DNA of 64,000 nt from Clostridia bacterium. GTDB taxonomy: Bacteria; Bacillota; Clostridia; Christensenellales; UBA1242. Under the pieces are notes generated by a model. That model ran no database searches. It was not told the origin of the DNA and saw only the letters and a list, made by a program, of their open reading frames with translations. This document shows, one piece after another, positions 37,125 through 46,967 of this stretch. Location of the stretch: assembly GCA_017531805.1 (NCBI GenBank), contig JAFXKG010000003.1, positions 1 through 64,000 on the forward strand. Direction: 5' to 3'. Positions within the stretch are counted from its first letter, which is position 1, and each line of letters starts with the position of its first letter. The position numbers were made by a program, and so were the translations under genes.

Positions 37125-37634
37125 ATGGAATTTATCAAACAAATGAAAAAACGCGAGTTTATTGAAATGACTCTTAAAACTATTGCTGCAGTTTTGGCTG
37201 CTTTCTTGGCAATTATTTTAATGGAAAGTATGATTTATGGTATCAATGTAAATACTTTAAAGACTGTTGAAAAAAATACCACAACACACTCTAGCTCTAC
37301 AATTGCATATTGCCTTAAGGAAAGTGACGATAAATATTTTGTTATTTATTACGACGAAACAAGTCAAGCTCAAGGTGAGGCACTTTGGTTTGCAAATGCT
37401 AATAAATATTACACAAAAGCAGAATGTGACGCATTAAAAGTAAAAGAAGTGAAATATCAAGCTCCAAGCCCTTTTGATTTTACTATTACAGCTACTCATT
37501 ATGTTGTTATGTCTGTATTTGTTGTTGCGATTGGTGGTTTCTTTGCTTGGAAGTTTGTAAAACTTGCAAAAACTTACAAAGATATTGAAGAAGAATTTAA
37601 CAAAACTGGCACAATCTCAATTACTAATGTTTAA
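37125..37634 (+). CDS. small two-pass membrane protein of unknown function
   Basis: 169 residues with transmembrane helices at about 17-38 and 124-144, a loop of about 80 residues between them probably outside (TTTHSSSTIAYCLKESDDKYFVIYYDET) and a short cytoplasmic tail (KLAKTYKDIEEEFNKTG). TAGGAGAT precedes the ATG. No family recognised. Monocistronic, with promoter and terminator. Confidence 0.7.
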   Translation: MEFIKQMKKREFIEMTLKTIAAVLAAFLAIILMESMIYGINVNTLKTVEKNTTTHSSSTIAYCLKESDDKYFVIYYDETSQAQGEALWFANANKYYTKAECDALKVKEVKYQAPSPFDFTITATHYVVMSVFVVAIGGFFAWKFVKLAKTYKDIEEEFNKTGTISITNV

Positions 37635-37657
37635 AAAGCGAGCAATCGCTTTTTTTA
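37633..37657 (+). terminator. intrinsic terminator
   Basis: AAAGCGA and TCGCTTT with a T run. Confidence 0.88.
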
Positions 37658-37722
37658 TATCAAACTAGATTTACTATTAAAACAAGATAGCATTAAAAAA
37701 AGTCATATGCACATAATAACAT

Positions 37723-37947
37723 ATGACTTATTTTAATTATCACGCCATAGCAAAGAACTTGATTAAAGCAAATCATTGCATATCATGCTCTATTTTTAGT
37801 AAATACAAACACATATATCCTGCTTTAGTTTTATATTTTGACAATCATAGGCCAATCCCTATTAGAGAATATATGTGGCAAGACTATATAACGCTACTTA
37901 ATGATAAAAACATACCAATCAACAATCCAGAAAATTTAAATTATTAA
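37723..37947 (+). CDS. small conserved-looking protein of unknown function
   Basis: 74 residues. The phrase PALVLYFDNHRPIPIREYMWQDY looks like a conserved small-protein core and I believe similar short proteins occur in other clostridia, but I cannot name the family. An inverted repeat AGTCATATG / CATATGACT spans the start region (about 37700-37728), and no Shine-Dalgarno is visible. Convergent with addA, ending one base before its stop. Confidence 0.6.
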   Translation: MTYFNYHAIAKNLIKANHCISCSIFSKYKHIYPALVLYFDNHRPIPIREYMWQDYITLLNDKNIPINNPENLNY

Positions 37948-40900
37948 CTATAAAAGTTCTCCAGTATTGATTGAATAAATCAAAACCTTATCAACTTTTT
38001 TGTTATACGCTTTTTCTACTGCAAGTTTGTATAACGATAATTGTTCTGTATATTTTTGCTTTAAAATTTCAATTGGTAAACTAGAAAACTTATAGTCTAT
38101 TATTACAAAATAATCTTTATACTCTAACAACAAGTCTACAATACCTTGAACCAAAACTTTGTTGCCTATATTACTATCAACAATTTGATTGTATGGCACA
38201 TAAAGCATAAAATCTGCTTCCTTTTTGATGCTTAGTGCATTTTTTGCAATGCCAGAAATAATTTCGTGTGCTTTTTTGATTTTGTTATAATCAACATCAT
38301 CAAAGTTTGTATTTTGTTCATAAGGTTTAGCGTAATCTAACAACTCTAATGCGATATGATAATGCGTACCGACAAGCGCCCTGTCGTCATAATCATATTG
38401 TACGTTTGTGTTAAAAACGTCCTTTGTGGCAAATTTGATTTGTTGAGATTTTTCACTGTTTATGCCTGTAACACTATTTTTAAACGGAATAACAAACTTT
38501 TCTTGTTGCGGATAAACAAAACCTTCTCCAACACTGATACATCGCCTGTGGTCAAGCCCTGATTCACTTTCAAAAGTTGTTATGTCTTCTATAACAGAAA
38601 TTTTGCAATTTACAAATTCGTTTTCTCCGTCAATAGTTCTATTTTCAAAACAAGACAAAATCATGTTTAAATAAGAGTTTTTGCTTATTTCATCAGTAAA
38701 AGCTTTTTCTGTTAATGCTCCCGTAATAAATAACTTGTTCTTTGCCCTTGTAAGAGCAACATACAAAAGCCTTAGTTCTTCTTTATAACCCTTTTCGGCA
38801 TTTTTAAGTTTGATTGCATGCTTTGTTAAACTATCCATTTTTATGCGGTTTGCAAAATCAAAATAGTCAACACCAAATCCGATATCAGCATTAAAATTTA
38901 TGCTATCATGTTCTCTTAAATACGAAAACATTTTGCCAGCGTTATACAAGAAAACAACAGGATACTCTAACCCTTTGCTTTTGTGTATGGTTTGTATTGT
39001 AACACTGTCTTGATTGTCCATAGTGATAAAATCACTGCCACGACTAACATTGTTTACAACAACATCAACAAACTCTACCAAACTTAAGCCATCTTCTACA
39101 TTGGATAATTTATTTAAAAATTCTTCTATTAGCAATAATTCTTTTTCGCCATGTTTTTTTCTGATTAAATAATACTTTAATTTTTGTTCGTTCAAAATGG
39201 CGCGTATCAATTCGCTGTTGGACATTGTGTACGAATTTTGCCTAATTTTATCAATCAAATCAAAACCTTGTTGTATATATGGTTTATCTATATTGTCTTT
39301 AAAGTTTTGTAACAATGATTTTTCATGATCCCTAATTTCGGTTACATCGTCCAAATCCATATCAGTTAAGGCCAAGAATGTTGCAAGATAATCAACATCG
39401 TCAGCAATGTTTGATACGCATTTTAATATAGATAAAATTAACTTTATGCCTTCACTTTGTTGAGTTTCTAACTTGTTTGCAATGTTTACAGGCACACCAT
39501 TGTTCCTTAAAACATTTACAAGTAATGTTGTGTTTTCGTCCTTTTCACTTCTGGTTAAAATAGCAATATCCTTATAAGTTAAAATCCTTTCTGATTTTAA
39601 ATTTGCATCATAAAAGGTTGTACCTACAAGTTCTGATATGGTTTTTAAAACCAAATCCGCTTCCATTTGCTTTTCGTCATTTACAACACGGCTTGTATGA
39701 TTTTTTACACTATATACTCCTTGTGCAATTTGTTTTTCTTGATTAGACTTTATCAACATGATATGGACTTTATCGTCAACAATATCATCACGCTTTGGCT
39801 GTATCATACAATCATTTTTATAGTCAATGCCAGTTAAATCTTTTGTCATTAGTTTACAAAAAATTTCGTTTATGAAATTCAAAATTTTAGGATTAGAACG
39901 GAAATTTACGTTCATATCAAAAACATCACCATTATTGTTGTTGGCTTTTAAAGAATTATATTTTTCTAAAAACCACTCTGGACTAGAACCACGGAAACCA
40001 TAAATAGATTGTTTAACGTCTCCAACTGTGAACAAGTGCGTGTTTTGACCAACCAACTTTTTCATAATACTATCTTGCAAAGGGTTTACATCTTGATACT
40101 CATCAATAAACACATACTTATATTTTGACTGCAATTCTAGTGCTATTTTTTCATTTTCTAGCAATTTTAACATTAGTCTATTTAAATCATTAAAATCAAT
40201 TAAATTATTTTTTTCTTTAATTTTATTATAATTATTTATAAAATTAATTAAAATTTCTATAAAAATATTAAAATATTCATAAATTTTTTGATTTTTTTGT
40301 GTAAATTCACAATTTATTTGATTAATTTCTAAATTATTTTTAATTTTAAAGAATTGCTTAATATCAATATTTAATTCTTTTAAATCAAAATTTTCTTTGT
40401 TTTCTTTTACAGAAAATTTTGGGCAAACCAAAGAATTTAAAGTAGTTAGATTTGACACAAAACTCAACCTTTTATCAAATGCTTGCAAGCCATCAATCAA
40501 ACAGTCTAACTTTGTTTTTACACCTAAATCAAAATTAGTGTATGCATACATAATCTTTTGCACAAGTCTGTTTGCGTTGTCGCAGATATAATCGTTGATT
40601 GTCTTTTCACTTTTAATGCTATCAACATATTCGTTTAAAGACTCTGTTAAAAATTTTTGATAATTTTCTAAGTTAGAAATATTGTTATAACTGTTTAGAA
40701 TCAAATCTTTTACATTTGCAAGACTTCTAGCATTGCCACCAAAAATATCTAGCATTATATTTAATTTATCACCAGATTTTATAAACGAATCAAAAGTCTT
40801 TTTCATTGCTTGCGACAAAAAGTAATCACGCGTTGTATCACTTATAATTTCTATGTTTGGCGATACACCTAACTCGTAAAAATATTTTTTTATTGTTTTA

Positions 40901-41220
40901 GAACTAAAACCATCTATCGTATCTATACTTGCAGTTTTAATTTGCTCTAACACATTTATAAGATACTGTTTGTCTTCATCTTCACAAACAGATAATTGGT
41001 CTTTTATTTTTGCAATCAGTCTATCCTTCATTTCTGTTGCTGCAAGCACAGTAAAGGTAACAACCAACAACTCATCAACTTTAACTTTTTTTTCAATTAT
41101 GAGATTGGCAATTTTTTCAATCATAACGGTTGTTTTTCCGCTACCTGCACCAGCGCTTACCAATTGATTGAGACTAACGGCATCTAAAATGTCTTGTTGA
41201 ATTTTAACAAATTTTTTCAT
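37948..41220 (-). CDS. addA: ATP-dependent helicase/nuclease subunit AddA
   Basis: 1090 residues. UvrD-like helicase with Walker A AGAGSGKT (23-30), Walker B FIDEYQDVNPLQ, motif III/IV GDVKQSIYGFRGS, VTIQTIHKSKGLEYPVVFLY and LRLLYVALTRAKN; the C-terminal RecB-type nuclease has QGIVDLLLEY..VIIDYK. AddA with AddB processes double-strand breaks for RecA. Its start overlaps the addB stop by 4 bases. Its partner gene is interrupted, see below. Confidence 0.95.
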   Translation of the reverse strand: MKKFVKIQQDILDAVSLNQLVSAGAGSGKTTVMIEKIANLIIEKKVKVDELLVVTFTVLAATEMKDRLIAKIKDQLSVCEDEDKQYLINVLEQIKTASIDTIDGFSSKTIKKYFYELGVSPNIEIISDTTRDYFLSQAMKKTFDSFIKSGDKLNIMLDIFGGNARSLANVKDLILNSYNNISNLENYQKFLTESLNEYVDSIKSEKTINDYICDNANRLVQKIMYAYTNFDLGVKTKLDCLIDGLQAFDKRLSFVSNLTTLNSLVCPKFSVKENKENFDLKELNIDIKQFFKIKNNLEINQINCEFTQKNQKIYEYFNIFIEILINFINNYNKIKEKNNLIDFNDLNRLMLKLLENEKIALELQSKYKYVFIDEYQDVNPLQDSIMKKLVGQNTHLFTVGDVKQSIYGFRGSSPEWFLEKYNSLKANNNNGDVFDMNVNFRSNPKILNFINEIFCKLMTKDLTGIDYKNDCMIQPKRDDIVDDKVHIMLIKSNQEKQIAQGVYSVKNHTSRVVNDEKQMEADLVLKTISELVGTTFYDANLKSERILTYKDIAILTRSEKDENTTLLVNVLRNNGVPVNIANKLETQQSEGIKLILSILKCVSNIADDVDYLATFLALTDMDLDDVTEIRDHEKSLLQNFKDNIDKPYIQQGFDLIDKIRQNSYTMSNSELIRAILNEQKLKYYLIRKKHGEKELLLIEEFLNKLSNVEDGLSLVEFVDVVVNNVSRGSDFITMDNQDSVTIQTIHKSKGLEYPVVFLYNAGKMFSYLREHDSINFNADIGFGVDYFDFANRIKMDSLTKHAIKLKNAEKGYKEELRLLYVALTRAKNKLFITGALTEKAFTDEISKNSYLNMILSCFENRTIDGENEFVNCKISVIEDITTFESESGLDHRRCISVGEGFVYPQQEKFVIPFKNSVTGINSEKSQQIKFATKDVFNTNVQYDYDDRALVGTHYHIALELLDYAKPYEQNTNFDDVDYNKIKKAHEIISGIAKNALSIKKEADFMLYVPYNQIVDSNIGNKVLVQGIVDLLLEYKDYFVIIDYKFSSLPIEILKQKYTEQLSLYKLAVEKAYNKKVDKVLIYSINTGELL

Positions 41221-43310
41221 TTTTGGCCTCTCTTAAAACTATCAAGATTCACATCGTCTGACGCCCTATATTTTATAGCATTTGAAGACTTCATGCAGAT
41301 ATGAACATACGGGCAATATTCACAAGGTTTTGACACATCGCTTGGCGTTGGCATAATATAACCAGACTTTATTTCGTTTACTGCTTTGACAGCAACATCT
41401 TTTGAATATTCCTTCAAATCGTCCATTTGTGCAGTATCTAACTCTTTGTGTCCTACTGTCTTTATAACATCACCATCTTTATTCAACCTTACATTTACGA
41501 TATCACTCTTTGATTGTGGTACCAATCTTTTATCTAAAGACCTTACAACATATTCGTTGTTAGTAAAAAATCCTTTTAAAGAATATGTGTTTGCAACTTC
41601 TCGCGTAAAGGCATTATGTAAAGGCAAATAGAATTCACCAACAATTTTCTTTTTCTCTTTTTGTTCTATTGCATTTGCATACAAAAACAACTGCAATTTA
41701 TTACCAAAGTAAAGTTCCTTTAAACTTGCATCTGCTCTGCCTGATTTATAGTCAACAATCCTTAGCATACCATCATGCTCGTCCACTCTGTCCACTTTGC
41801 CAACAACATCGATGTTTTCAAGTTTTAAAGCATTATGGTTAAAAAATCCAATTTCTAACAAATCTGTTCTAACTTTAAACAATGAATTTTCATCAATATA
41901 ATTTAAACCATTTATAACACGCACAGCTTCGTCAATCAAGTTTTTCAATACAGGACTATCCATATTGATTTTTAATCTTGCATCTTTTTCTATAAACGCA
42001 AAAATTTGTTTAACACAAAATTCATACAAATCGCCAACTTGTTTATTTGCTTTGTAATACTTAAACATAATCTCATGCAAAATGTTACCAACATCAAGCG
42101 ATAAAACTTCGTTATCTAATCTTGGTTTGACTTTTAAAATATTGGTGATAAAAAACAATAACGGACATTTAAAATAATTTTCCAAAGCGGATGGAGAAAT
42201 TGTTTTTAAATTATCATAAATTTTTAAATTTTTTAAAGAAATATTATTAATTTCTTTATTTGTAATTAAATTTTCAAATAATTTTTTATTTTTATTATCG
42301 TATTTACATAAAAATTCAATATTATCCCACTCACTTAATGCTGTATAATCTAAAAACTCAAAGTTTTGCATAGCAATGAGTTTATGTAATTTTCCTTCAA
42401 CCTTTACTTGCAATTTGTTTGCAAATTCTTTAACTATATCACTTGCAGTATTGCTATAACAAACCATCAAGTTGTTTTCAAACAACATAACCGAGTTAAA
42501 CAGTCTCAGTTTTGCAAGTCTGTTTATATGCGCAATTGTTGGAGATAGTTTGTTTGAAAAATTTAACTTTTCAATTTCATGGTCCAAAATTATACCGCAA
42601 TCATATTTTAAGTTTGGTGCATTTTCATTGGTACAATTAATTATGTAAAGGTCTTGAAATATTTCCATGTTGTTGTCAGCATCAACAACTTTTACTGCAT
42701 CAAGTGTTAATGGAATATTGTTGATTTTTAAAATGCTTGAAATATGGCTAAATATATCATAAAAAATTTCCAAATTTGCTTCAGGATAAAACTTAATAAC
42801 ATCATCTATCAAGTTATAAATTGTATCTCTTGATTTTTTTAGCAAAATTTGATTTTTTACATTTGCGGTCGTCATTATTATATCATTTAATACTTTAGCA
42901 AAATCAAGATATTTATCTGCTTGCAGAAGTTTGTTTTTAATGGTATTCAATGTGTCATCTTTTTCAAAATCAAAATATGATAAAAACTCTATCAGCTTTT
43001 TTTGTATATCAATCAATTCTTGGCCAAAATCTAAAACAGTCTTAAATTTGCCTTTAAATTTAACTTCCAGCAATTTATCAATCAATTCGTGCTTTAGATC
43101 TATATCTGCTTCAAAAAATGGTGAATTAATTATATCCAATAAGTGCACAATGTTATAACTTTCTATATTATGCTTAAATATACTTAACAAAAATTTATAA
43201 AAAACACTTTTATTTATTGATATTTGATTATCAATATAATAATTAATTTCGTATTTTTCAAAAATTTCTTTTATTTTGTTAATATTGCTTTCTAAACCAT
43301 AACACGCCAC
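41217..43310 (-). CDS. addB: AddB (RexB), C-terminal part after an in-frame TAG
   Basis: 697 residues. It contains most of AddB: the helicase-like core and the C-terminal nuclease with KVDRVDEHDGMLRIVDYKSG and the iron-sulphur cysteines (FKCP and CEYCPYVHIC). It lies in the same frame as the N-terminal piece and joins it without a gap except for one TAG codon (43323-43325) where the family has an aromatic residue after GKH. A GTG at 43310 with AGGA overlapping the stop could restart translation. So this is either a nonsense mutation (pseudogene), a two-piece AddB, or a sequence error. Confidence 0.8.
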   Translation of the reverse strand: MACYGLESNINKIKEIFEKYEINYYIDNQISINKSVFYKFLLSIFKHNIESYNIVHLLDIINSPFFEADIDLKHELIDKLLEVKFKGKFKTVLDFGQELIDIQKKLIEFLSYFDFEKDDTLNTIKNKLLQADKYLDFAKVLNDIIMTTANVKNQILLKKSRDTIYNLIDDVIKFYPEANLEIFYDIFSHISSILKINNIPLTLDAVKVVDADNNMEIFQDLYIINCTNENAPNLKYDCGIILDHEIEKLNFSNKLSPTIAHINRLAKLRLFNSVMLFENNLMVCYSNTASDIVKEFANKLQVKVEGKLHKLIAMQNFEFLDYTALSEWDNIEFLCKYDNKNKKLFENLITNKEINNISLKNLKIYDNLKTISPSALENYFKCPLLFFITNILKVKPRLDNEVLSLDVGNILHEIMFKYYKANKQVGDLYEFCVKQIFAFIEKDARLKINMDSPVLKNLIDEAVRVINGLNYIDENSLFKVRTDLLEIGFFNHNALKLENIDVVGKVDRVDEHDGMLRIVDYKSGRADASLKELYFGNKLQLFLYANAIEQKEKKKIVGEFYLPLHNAFTREVANTYSLKGFFTNNEYVVRSLDKRLVPQSKSDIVNVRLNKDGDVIKTVGHKELDTAQMDDLKEYSKDVAVKAVNEIKSGYIMPTPSDVSKPCEYCPYVHICMKSSNAIKYRASDDVNLDSFKRGQK

Positions 43311-43322
43311 ACCAAAATTTTC

Positions 43323-44243
43323 CTAATGCTTTCCTTGCAAAATTTTGTTTCTAATATCACGCGCAACAAATTCTATCTCGTCACTTACTTTATTGCATTC
43401 GAACAGTTTTATTGTTTCACTATCAAGCGTAAAACAATCATTTTTTAATCCGTATAAGTTGTTGTGCAAAAAGTGTTTAAGATTTGATACATCAACATCA
43501 CAATCTTCAACTTCAAAATTCAATTCATTAATATATGCGATTTTTTTAAGTTGTGAAATAACTTCTGAATTATATATATATTTATTGCTACTTCCACCTG
43601 CATAATTCAACACATTTACTTCTGTAACACAGGCCAGTCTTTCAATTATCGTATATTCAATTGCAGTAAAGTCATCGAAACCTACAAACAACAATTTGGT
43701 ATCTTGTTTACCGTCAGCCACATGAAAAGCCGACATCAAAAACATATCAGACGCATCAAGTAAACCTGCTTTTTGTTGCTCATAATTTTCATACACCAAT
43801 GCCAAATCATTAATTTTACCTTGAAGCTGAACATCAGTAGAAGCAAATTTTTTCATCTCTTCAAAACTGATTTTAGACGCTTTAAGTTGAGCAATTGTTC
43901 TAAAAATATTTTCAGCATAGGTAAACGAATAAGCACTACTTTTTATAACACTTAATTTATCAAAATTTTCTTGCAAAATTTTATAAATAAGCAATATACT
44001 ACCCGTTTTAGAAATTTGTTTTTCTTTGTCCACTACGCAAGATTTTTTTGCAAATCTATTAAGCGTACTTACTTTAATATCAAAACTTGCAGAAATACCC
44101 ATACGTTCAAACAAAAATTTTTCCATAAATAAACTAAGTTTATCTGGTACGATAATTTCTATCTTGCCTGCGTTGTCTTTGCAAAAATCCACCGCTTTAT
44201 AAAGCGATGCATAAAGAGATGGAACATTCAGCACTTTTATCAT
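43323..44243 (-). CDS. addB: AddB (RexB), N-terminal part ending at an in-frame TAG
   Basis: 306 residues from the ATG at 44243; the frame goes 6 codons further, but the promoter (44250-44278) places transcription at this ATG. N-terminal AddB features: MIKVLNVPSLYASLYKAV, IIVPDKLSLFMEKFLFERMG, SASKISFEEM-like KASKISFEEM and DEIEFVARDIRNKILQGKH, which is the end before the TAG. The Walker A found in some AddB proteins is absent here, as in several relatives. Together with the downstream part the protein would be about 1008 residues. Confidence 0.8.
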   Translation of the reverse strand: MIKVLNVPSLYASLYKAVDFCKDNAGKIEIIVPDKLSLFMEKFLFERMGISASFDIKVSTLNRFAKKSCVVDKEKQISKTGSILLIYKILQENFDKLSVIKSSAYSFTYAENIFRTIAQLKASKISFEEMKKFASTDVQLQGKINDLALVYENYEQQKAGLLDASDMFLMSAFHVADGKQDTKLLFVGFDDFTAIEYTIIERLACVTEVNVLNYAGGSSNKYIYNSEVISQLKKIAYINELNFEVEDCDVDVSNLKHFLHNNLYGLKNDCFTLDSETIKLFECNKVSDEIEFVARDIRNKILQGKH

Positions 44244-44278
44244 ATCTCTATCATAACACATTTTGATTAATTTTGCAA
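44241..44278 (-). promoter_or_regulatory. leaderless promoter of addB
   Basis: Minus strand TTGCAA (44273-44278), 17 bases, TATGAT (44250-44255), six bases, ATG (44241-44243). Confidence 0.7.
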
Positions 44279-44360
44279 TTGTAAATTTTTACAAGAAATT
44301 ACCATTTTTAATATTGTATAAATAATATACTTCTACACACAATACTACTGGAGGTGCTAT

Positions 44361-44519
44361 ATGTCTAAACAATGGCGTCCAGGTGAGACTGTTCCAGAGT
44401 CTGCTACATACGTAGCATACGATTCTGAAGGTCACAATGGTGGTAGTCTTTACCTTGAAAAAGGCAAAAGATTTCCAGCTACACAACATTCAGGAAGCTA
44501 TTACACTAAAGGTGAATAG
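44361..44519 (+). CDS. YjzC-like small protein
   Basis: 52 residues, too short for most gene finders. It begins MSKQWRPGETVPESATYVAYD and continues with GGSLYLEKGKRFPATQHSG, matching the layout of the YjzC family (R/KPG near the start, then a GDRFPP-like motif). GGAGGTG precedes the ATG, an AT-rich promoter zone with TATACT lies before it, and it ends with TAG followed by a terminator. Function unknown. Confidence 0.8.
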   Translation: MSKQWRPGETVPESATYVAYDSEGHNGGSLYLEKGKRFPATQHSGSYYTKGE

Positions 44520-44571
44520 TATCCAGTAGCCCAATAGGGCAAAATTAATAGCAATTAAATCTAATTGCTTA

Positions 44572-44602
44572 AAAAATGACCACAATCAGTGGTCTTTTTT
44601 TA
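44572..44602 (+). terminator. intrinsic terminator after yjzC-like gene
   Basis: GACCAC (44578-44583) and GTGGTC (44589-44594) followed by T run; a second small hairpin (GCAATTA/TAATTGC) lies just before. Confidence 0.85.
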
Positions 44603-44701
44603 TTATATCTATCAGCAAACCATATTTTAAAAACAAAAATTATTCTCCTGATGAAATGTTTAAAGTAATAAAATTTCTTTAAAATTAGTAGCAATATAGT
44701 G

Positions 44702-44730
44702 TTGACAACAAAATTTTTGTTTGCTATAAT
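44702..44730 (+). promoter_or_regulatory. promoter of tRNA-Ser(GCU)
   Basis: TTGACA (44702-44707), 17 bases, TATAAT (44725-44730): perfect consensus, 28 bases before the tRNA. Confidence 0.9.
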
Positions 44731-44758
44731 ATACTTGTTTTATAAATAACTTCGATAT

Positions 44759-44849
44759 GGAGAGTTACTCAAGAGGTCGAAGAGGCGTCCCTGCTAAGGA
44801 TGTAGGCGTAGCAATGCGCGCGAGGGTTCAAATCCCTCACTCTCCGCCA
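44759..44849 (+). tRNA. tRNA-Ser, anticodon GCU
   Basis: 91 bases: GGAGAGT acceptor with ACTCTCC, long variable arm, anticodon loop CTGCTAA giving GCU, T loop TTCAAAT and encoded CCA. A terminator-like hairpin (TGCCACA/TGTGGTA, T run) follows. Its last 23 bases are repeated at 55249-55272, the other end of the 10.4 kb island. Confidence 0.97.
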
Positions 44850-44850
44850 A
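44827..44850 (+). repeat. attachment-site repeat (left), tRNA-Ser(GCU)
   Basis: 24 bases beginning TTCAAATCCCTC and ending CGCCAA, identical to 55249-55272. It is the T arm, acceptor 3' strand and CCA of the tRNA plus one base. Confidence 0.92.
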
Positions 44851-44924
44851 TGCCACAATATGTGGTATTTTTTATTTTTTAAACACAACTATATATTGCG
44901 TTAAAATCTCATCAAAATCAGCAT

Positions 44925-44942
44925 TGAGTAGTATATGAGTAG
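44925..44942 (+). repeat. candidate integrase arm-type sites, left end
   Basis: TGAGTAG at 44925-44931 and 44936-44942, 11 bases apart. The same pair with the same spacing and orientation occurs at the right end (55178-55195). Confidence 0.55.
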
Positions 44943-44989
44943 AATTCATAAGTCTCATTTTGCCTTAATTCTTAGGGCTTTTTTGTTTT

Positions 44990-46051
44990 TTAAGTTGTTG
45001 AATTTTTAAACTTTTCATTAATTTTCTTAATGTATTCAATATCTGCTTCATCGTTGTGTGAAGTGTAAACTGAAGTTGTAACCACACTTCCAAGCGCGTG
45101 TCCAACCCAAGCTTGAATTATATGAACAGGGAAATTCATATTCATACAATTTGTGATGAAAGTGCTTCTCATGTCTTTCATCTTAACATCTGTTAGTCCA
45201 GATTCTTGTCTTACCTTAGCCAATATATTTTCATATTGTTTAATAGACAAGTTAAAGATTCTTTCTTCAGGTTTCTTGTCTTTGTGTTTTAATAAAATGT
45301 TATATGTACTTTCAAACATTGGTAAAGTTCTAACACTCTGATCATTTTTAGTTGTATCAAACTCATTTCGTTGTGACCAAGCTTTATTGATTGTGATTTT
45401 CTTATTATCTAAATCAACACAATCTCTAGTTAGTCCTAAAACTTCACCTCGTCTAAAGCCCTGATAAAGTGCAACTAACACAACTTCTGCATTTTCAATT
45501 TTCGAACACGCTTCAATTAGTATGTTTTGTTGTTCACTTGTTAATGCTTGACTATGCACCTTTTTGTGTTTTGGCTTATCCACTTTTCTCATCAAGTTCT
45601 TTGTTATGATATCATTATCAACTGCCTTTTGGAATATCATACTCATAAAATCGTGAAACTTTTGTTGTTGCCTTTCGCTTGTAAGACTTTGCATAAGTGT
45701 TAATAAGTCAATCAATTTAATGTCTGCCATTCGCATTTCTTTAATATTTTGTGGAATAGCATTGAAAAGTGATCTATAAGACCTTATTGTTTCATCTTTC
45801 ACTTTTCCAATTTTATAAAGCGTTAACCATTGTTTATACCAATCTTCTAAAGTTACATTGTTGGTAATAACATTTTGAGATGAGAGAAGTTTTGCAACGT
45901 TTGTAGGGCTTTTTGCCTTTTTAAGCTTTTCATAACATTCTCTTTGTGTGTAAGCAGAAATATAATATTGCTTTTTGCCTACACGAAACCTTGTGTAATA
46001 GGTATTAGCATTATTGCTTTTATGTATTGTAATACCTTGATATTTTAGCAT
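44990..46051 (-). CDS. int: phage-type tyrosine recombinase (integrase)
   Basis: 353 residues from the ATG at 46051, which has AAAGGAGGAG upstream. N-terminal arm-binding part (YYTRFRVGKKQYYISAYTQRECYEKL), core-binding SAM-like part (residues about 65-155), catalytic part with R200 in GFRRGEVLGL, K/R box KDMRST (R295; the usual His of HxxR is Lys here), H318 in WVGHAL and nucleophile Y329. The frame is open upstream to 46255 (68 more codons, coding-like, but only a TTG start and no ribosome site), possibly a fused leader peptide. It should move the island at tRNA-Ser. Confidence 0.92.
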   Translation of the reverse strand: MLKYQGITIHKSNNANTYYTRFRVGKKQYYISAYTQRECYEKLKKAKSPTNVAKLLSSQNVITNNVTLEDWYKQWLTLYKIGKVKDETIRSYRSLFNAIPQNIKEMRMADIKLIDLLTLMQSLTSERQQQKFHDFMSMIFQKAVDNDIITKNLMRKVDKPKHKKVHSQALTSEQQNILIEACSKIENAEVVLVALYQGFRRGEVLGLTRDCVDLDNKKITINKAWSQRNEFDTTKNDQSVRTLPMFESTYNILLKHKDKKPEERIFNLSIKQYENILAKVRQESGLTDVKMKDMRSTFITNCMNMNFPVHIIQAWVGHALGSVVTTSVYTSHNDEADIEYIKKINEKFKNSTT

Positions 46052-46805
46052 TTTTGTCTCCTCCTTTGGATTAGACAACTTCGCTAACTCATCCCCTTTT
46101 TCCTTTTTGCCTAAGTAATGAGCAAGTGTGAAAATCTTTCCCTCAAAACAATTCTTGGTTGTTTTAAATTTTTTTAATTCCTTTTCACTTACTGAAATTG
46201 GTTCTTCTCGAACATAGACTGAATCTAATTGTTCTAAAGTTAATTCATTTGTCAATACTTAATACTAGGAACTACTTACCTGTGTTCCCTTACCCCTAAA
46301 TAGATTTCAATTTTTCTTTTTAGTTGCAATTTCACACACCTATATTATACCATAAAATGCTAAAAAATGGAATACATAAAATGAAAATACATAATATTTT
46401 ATGTAAAGAAAAACTGATAAAAATAAACCACAAAATAGATGTAAAATTTTTCTAATTATTTTTGCCAAAACGGGTGCAATTCGACTTTTCAATGATATAA
46501 TAAGGTATCTTCCATATAAAAAATTTTTCAAAAAAACACCTATAAAATAGAGTGTTTTGGTTAGTTTTGCGATTTTATATGTTATAATGTACATACAAAC
46601 AACTAACCATCTTTTATATCTGCGGATAAAATTCGCTAAATTAAGTCCATCGCATTATAACACACGATTGCATAATTCCACCCAAAACCTGCCATTTTAA
46701 TAAATTATCCTGCGGTGAAACCGCCACCAAACAAGTTAATCATATCATACAAAATCGAAAAACCAACCAAAATGGGAAAATTTGTTGTTAAAAATTTTAA
46801 GTTTA

Positions 46806-46933
46806 GATACGAAGTTAAATATATAGTACTACTATTTAACTTCGTATCATTGTATCCAACCGCTATAAAATAGGCGATTATCGAGCTTTCAACTTTGTAT
46901 CATTTGTATCATAAACAACTTTAACTTTGTATC
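46806..46933. repeat. covarying hairpin-and-box unit 1 (GTATC type)
   Basis: A 16-bp stem (GATACGAAGTTAAATA 46806-46821 with its complement 46833-46848, 11-base loop) followed by GTATC boxes starting at 46844 (stem end), 46852, 46897, 46906 and 46929. The region between boxes 2 and 3 holds CTATAAAATAG. Boxes 1, 3 and 5 share AACTTYGTATC. Confidence 0.85.
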
Positions 46934-46967
46934 ATAATTCATTTTTTAACAAAATAAGCATAAAAAA

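Noticed and set aside
43311..43325. TAG recoded as an amino acid in this genome
   Set aside because: cmk, the gene at 28343, the yjzC-like gene and the gene at 57712 end with TAG, so TAG is an ordinary stop here.
46340..46594. 84-codon minus-strand ORF before the integrase
   Set aside because: Hydrophobic, AT-driven composition, no ribosome site, and it overlaps promoter-like DNA and a hairpin.
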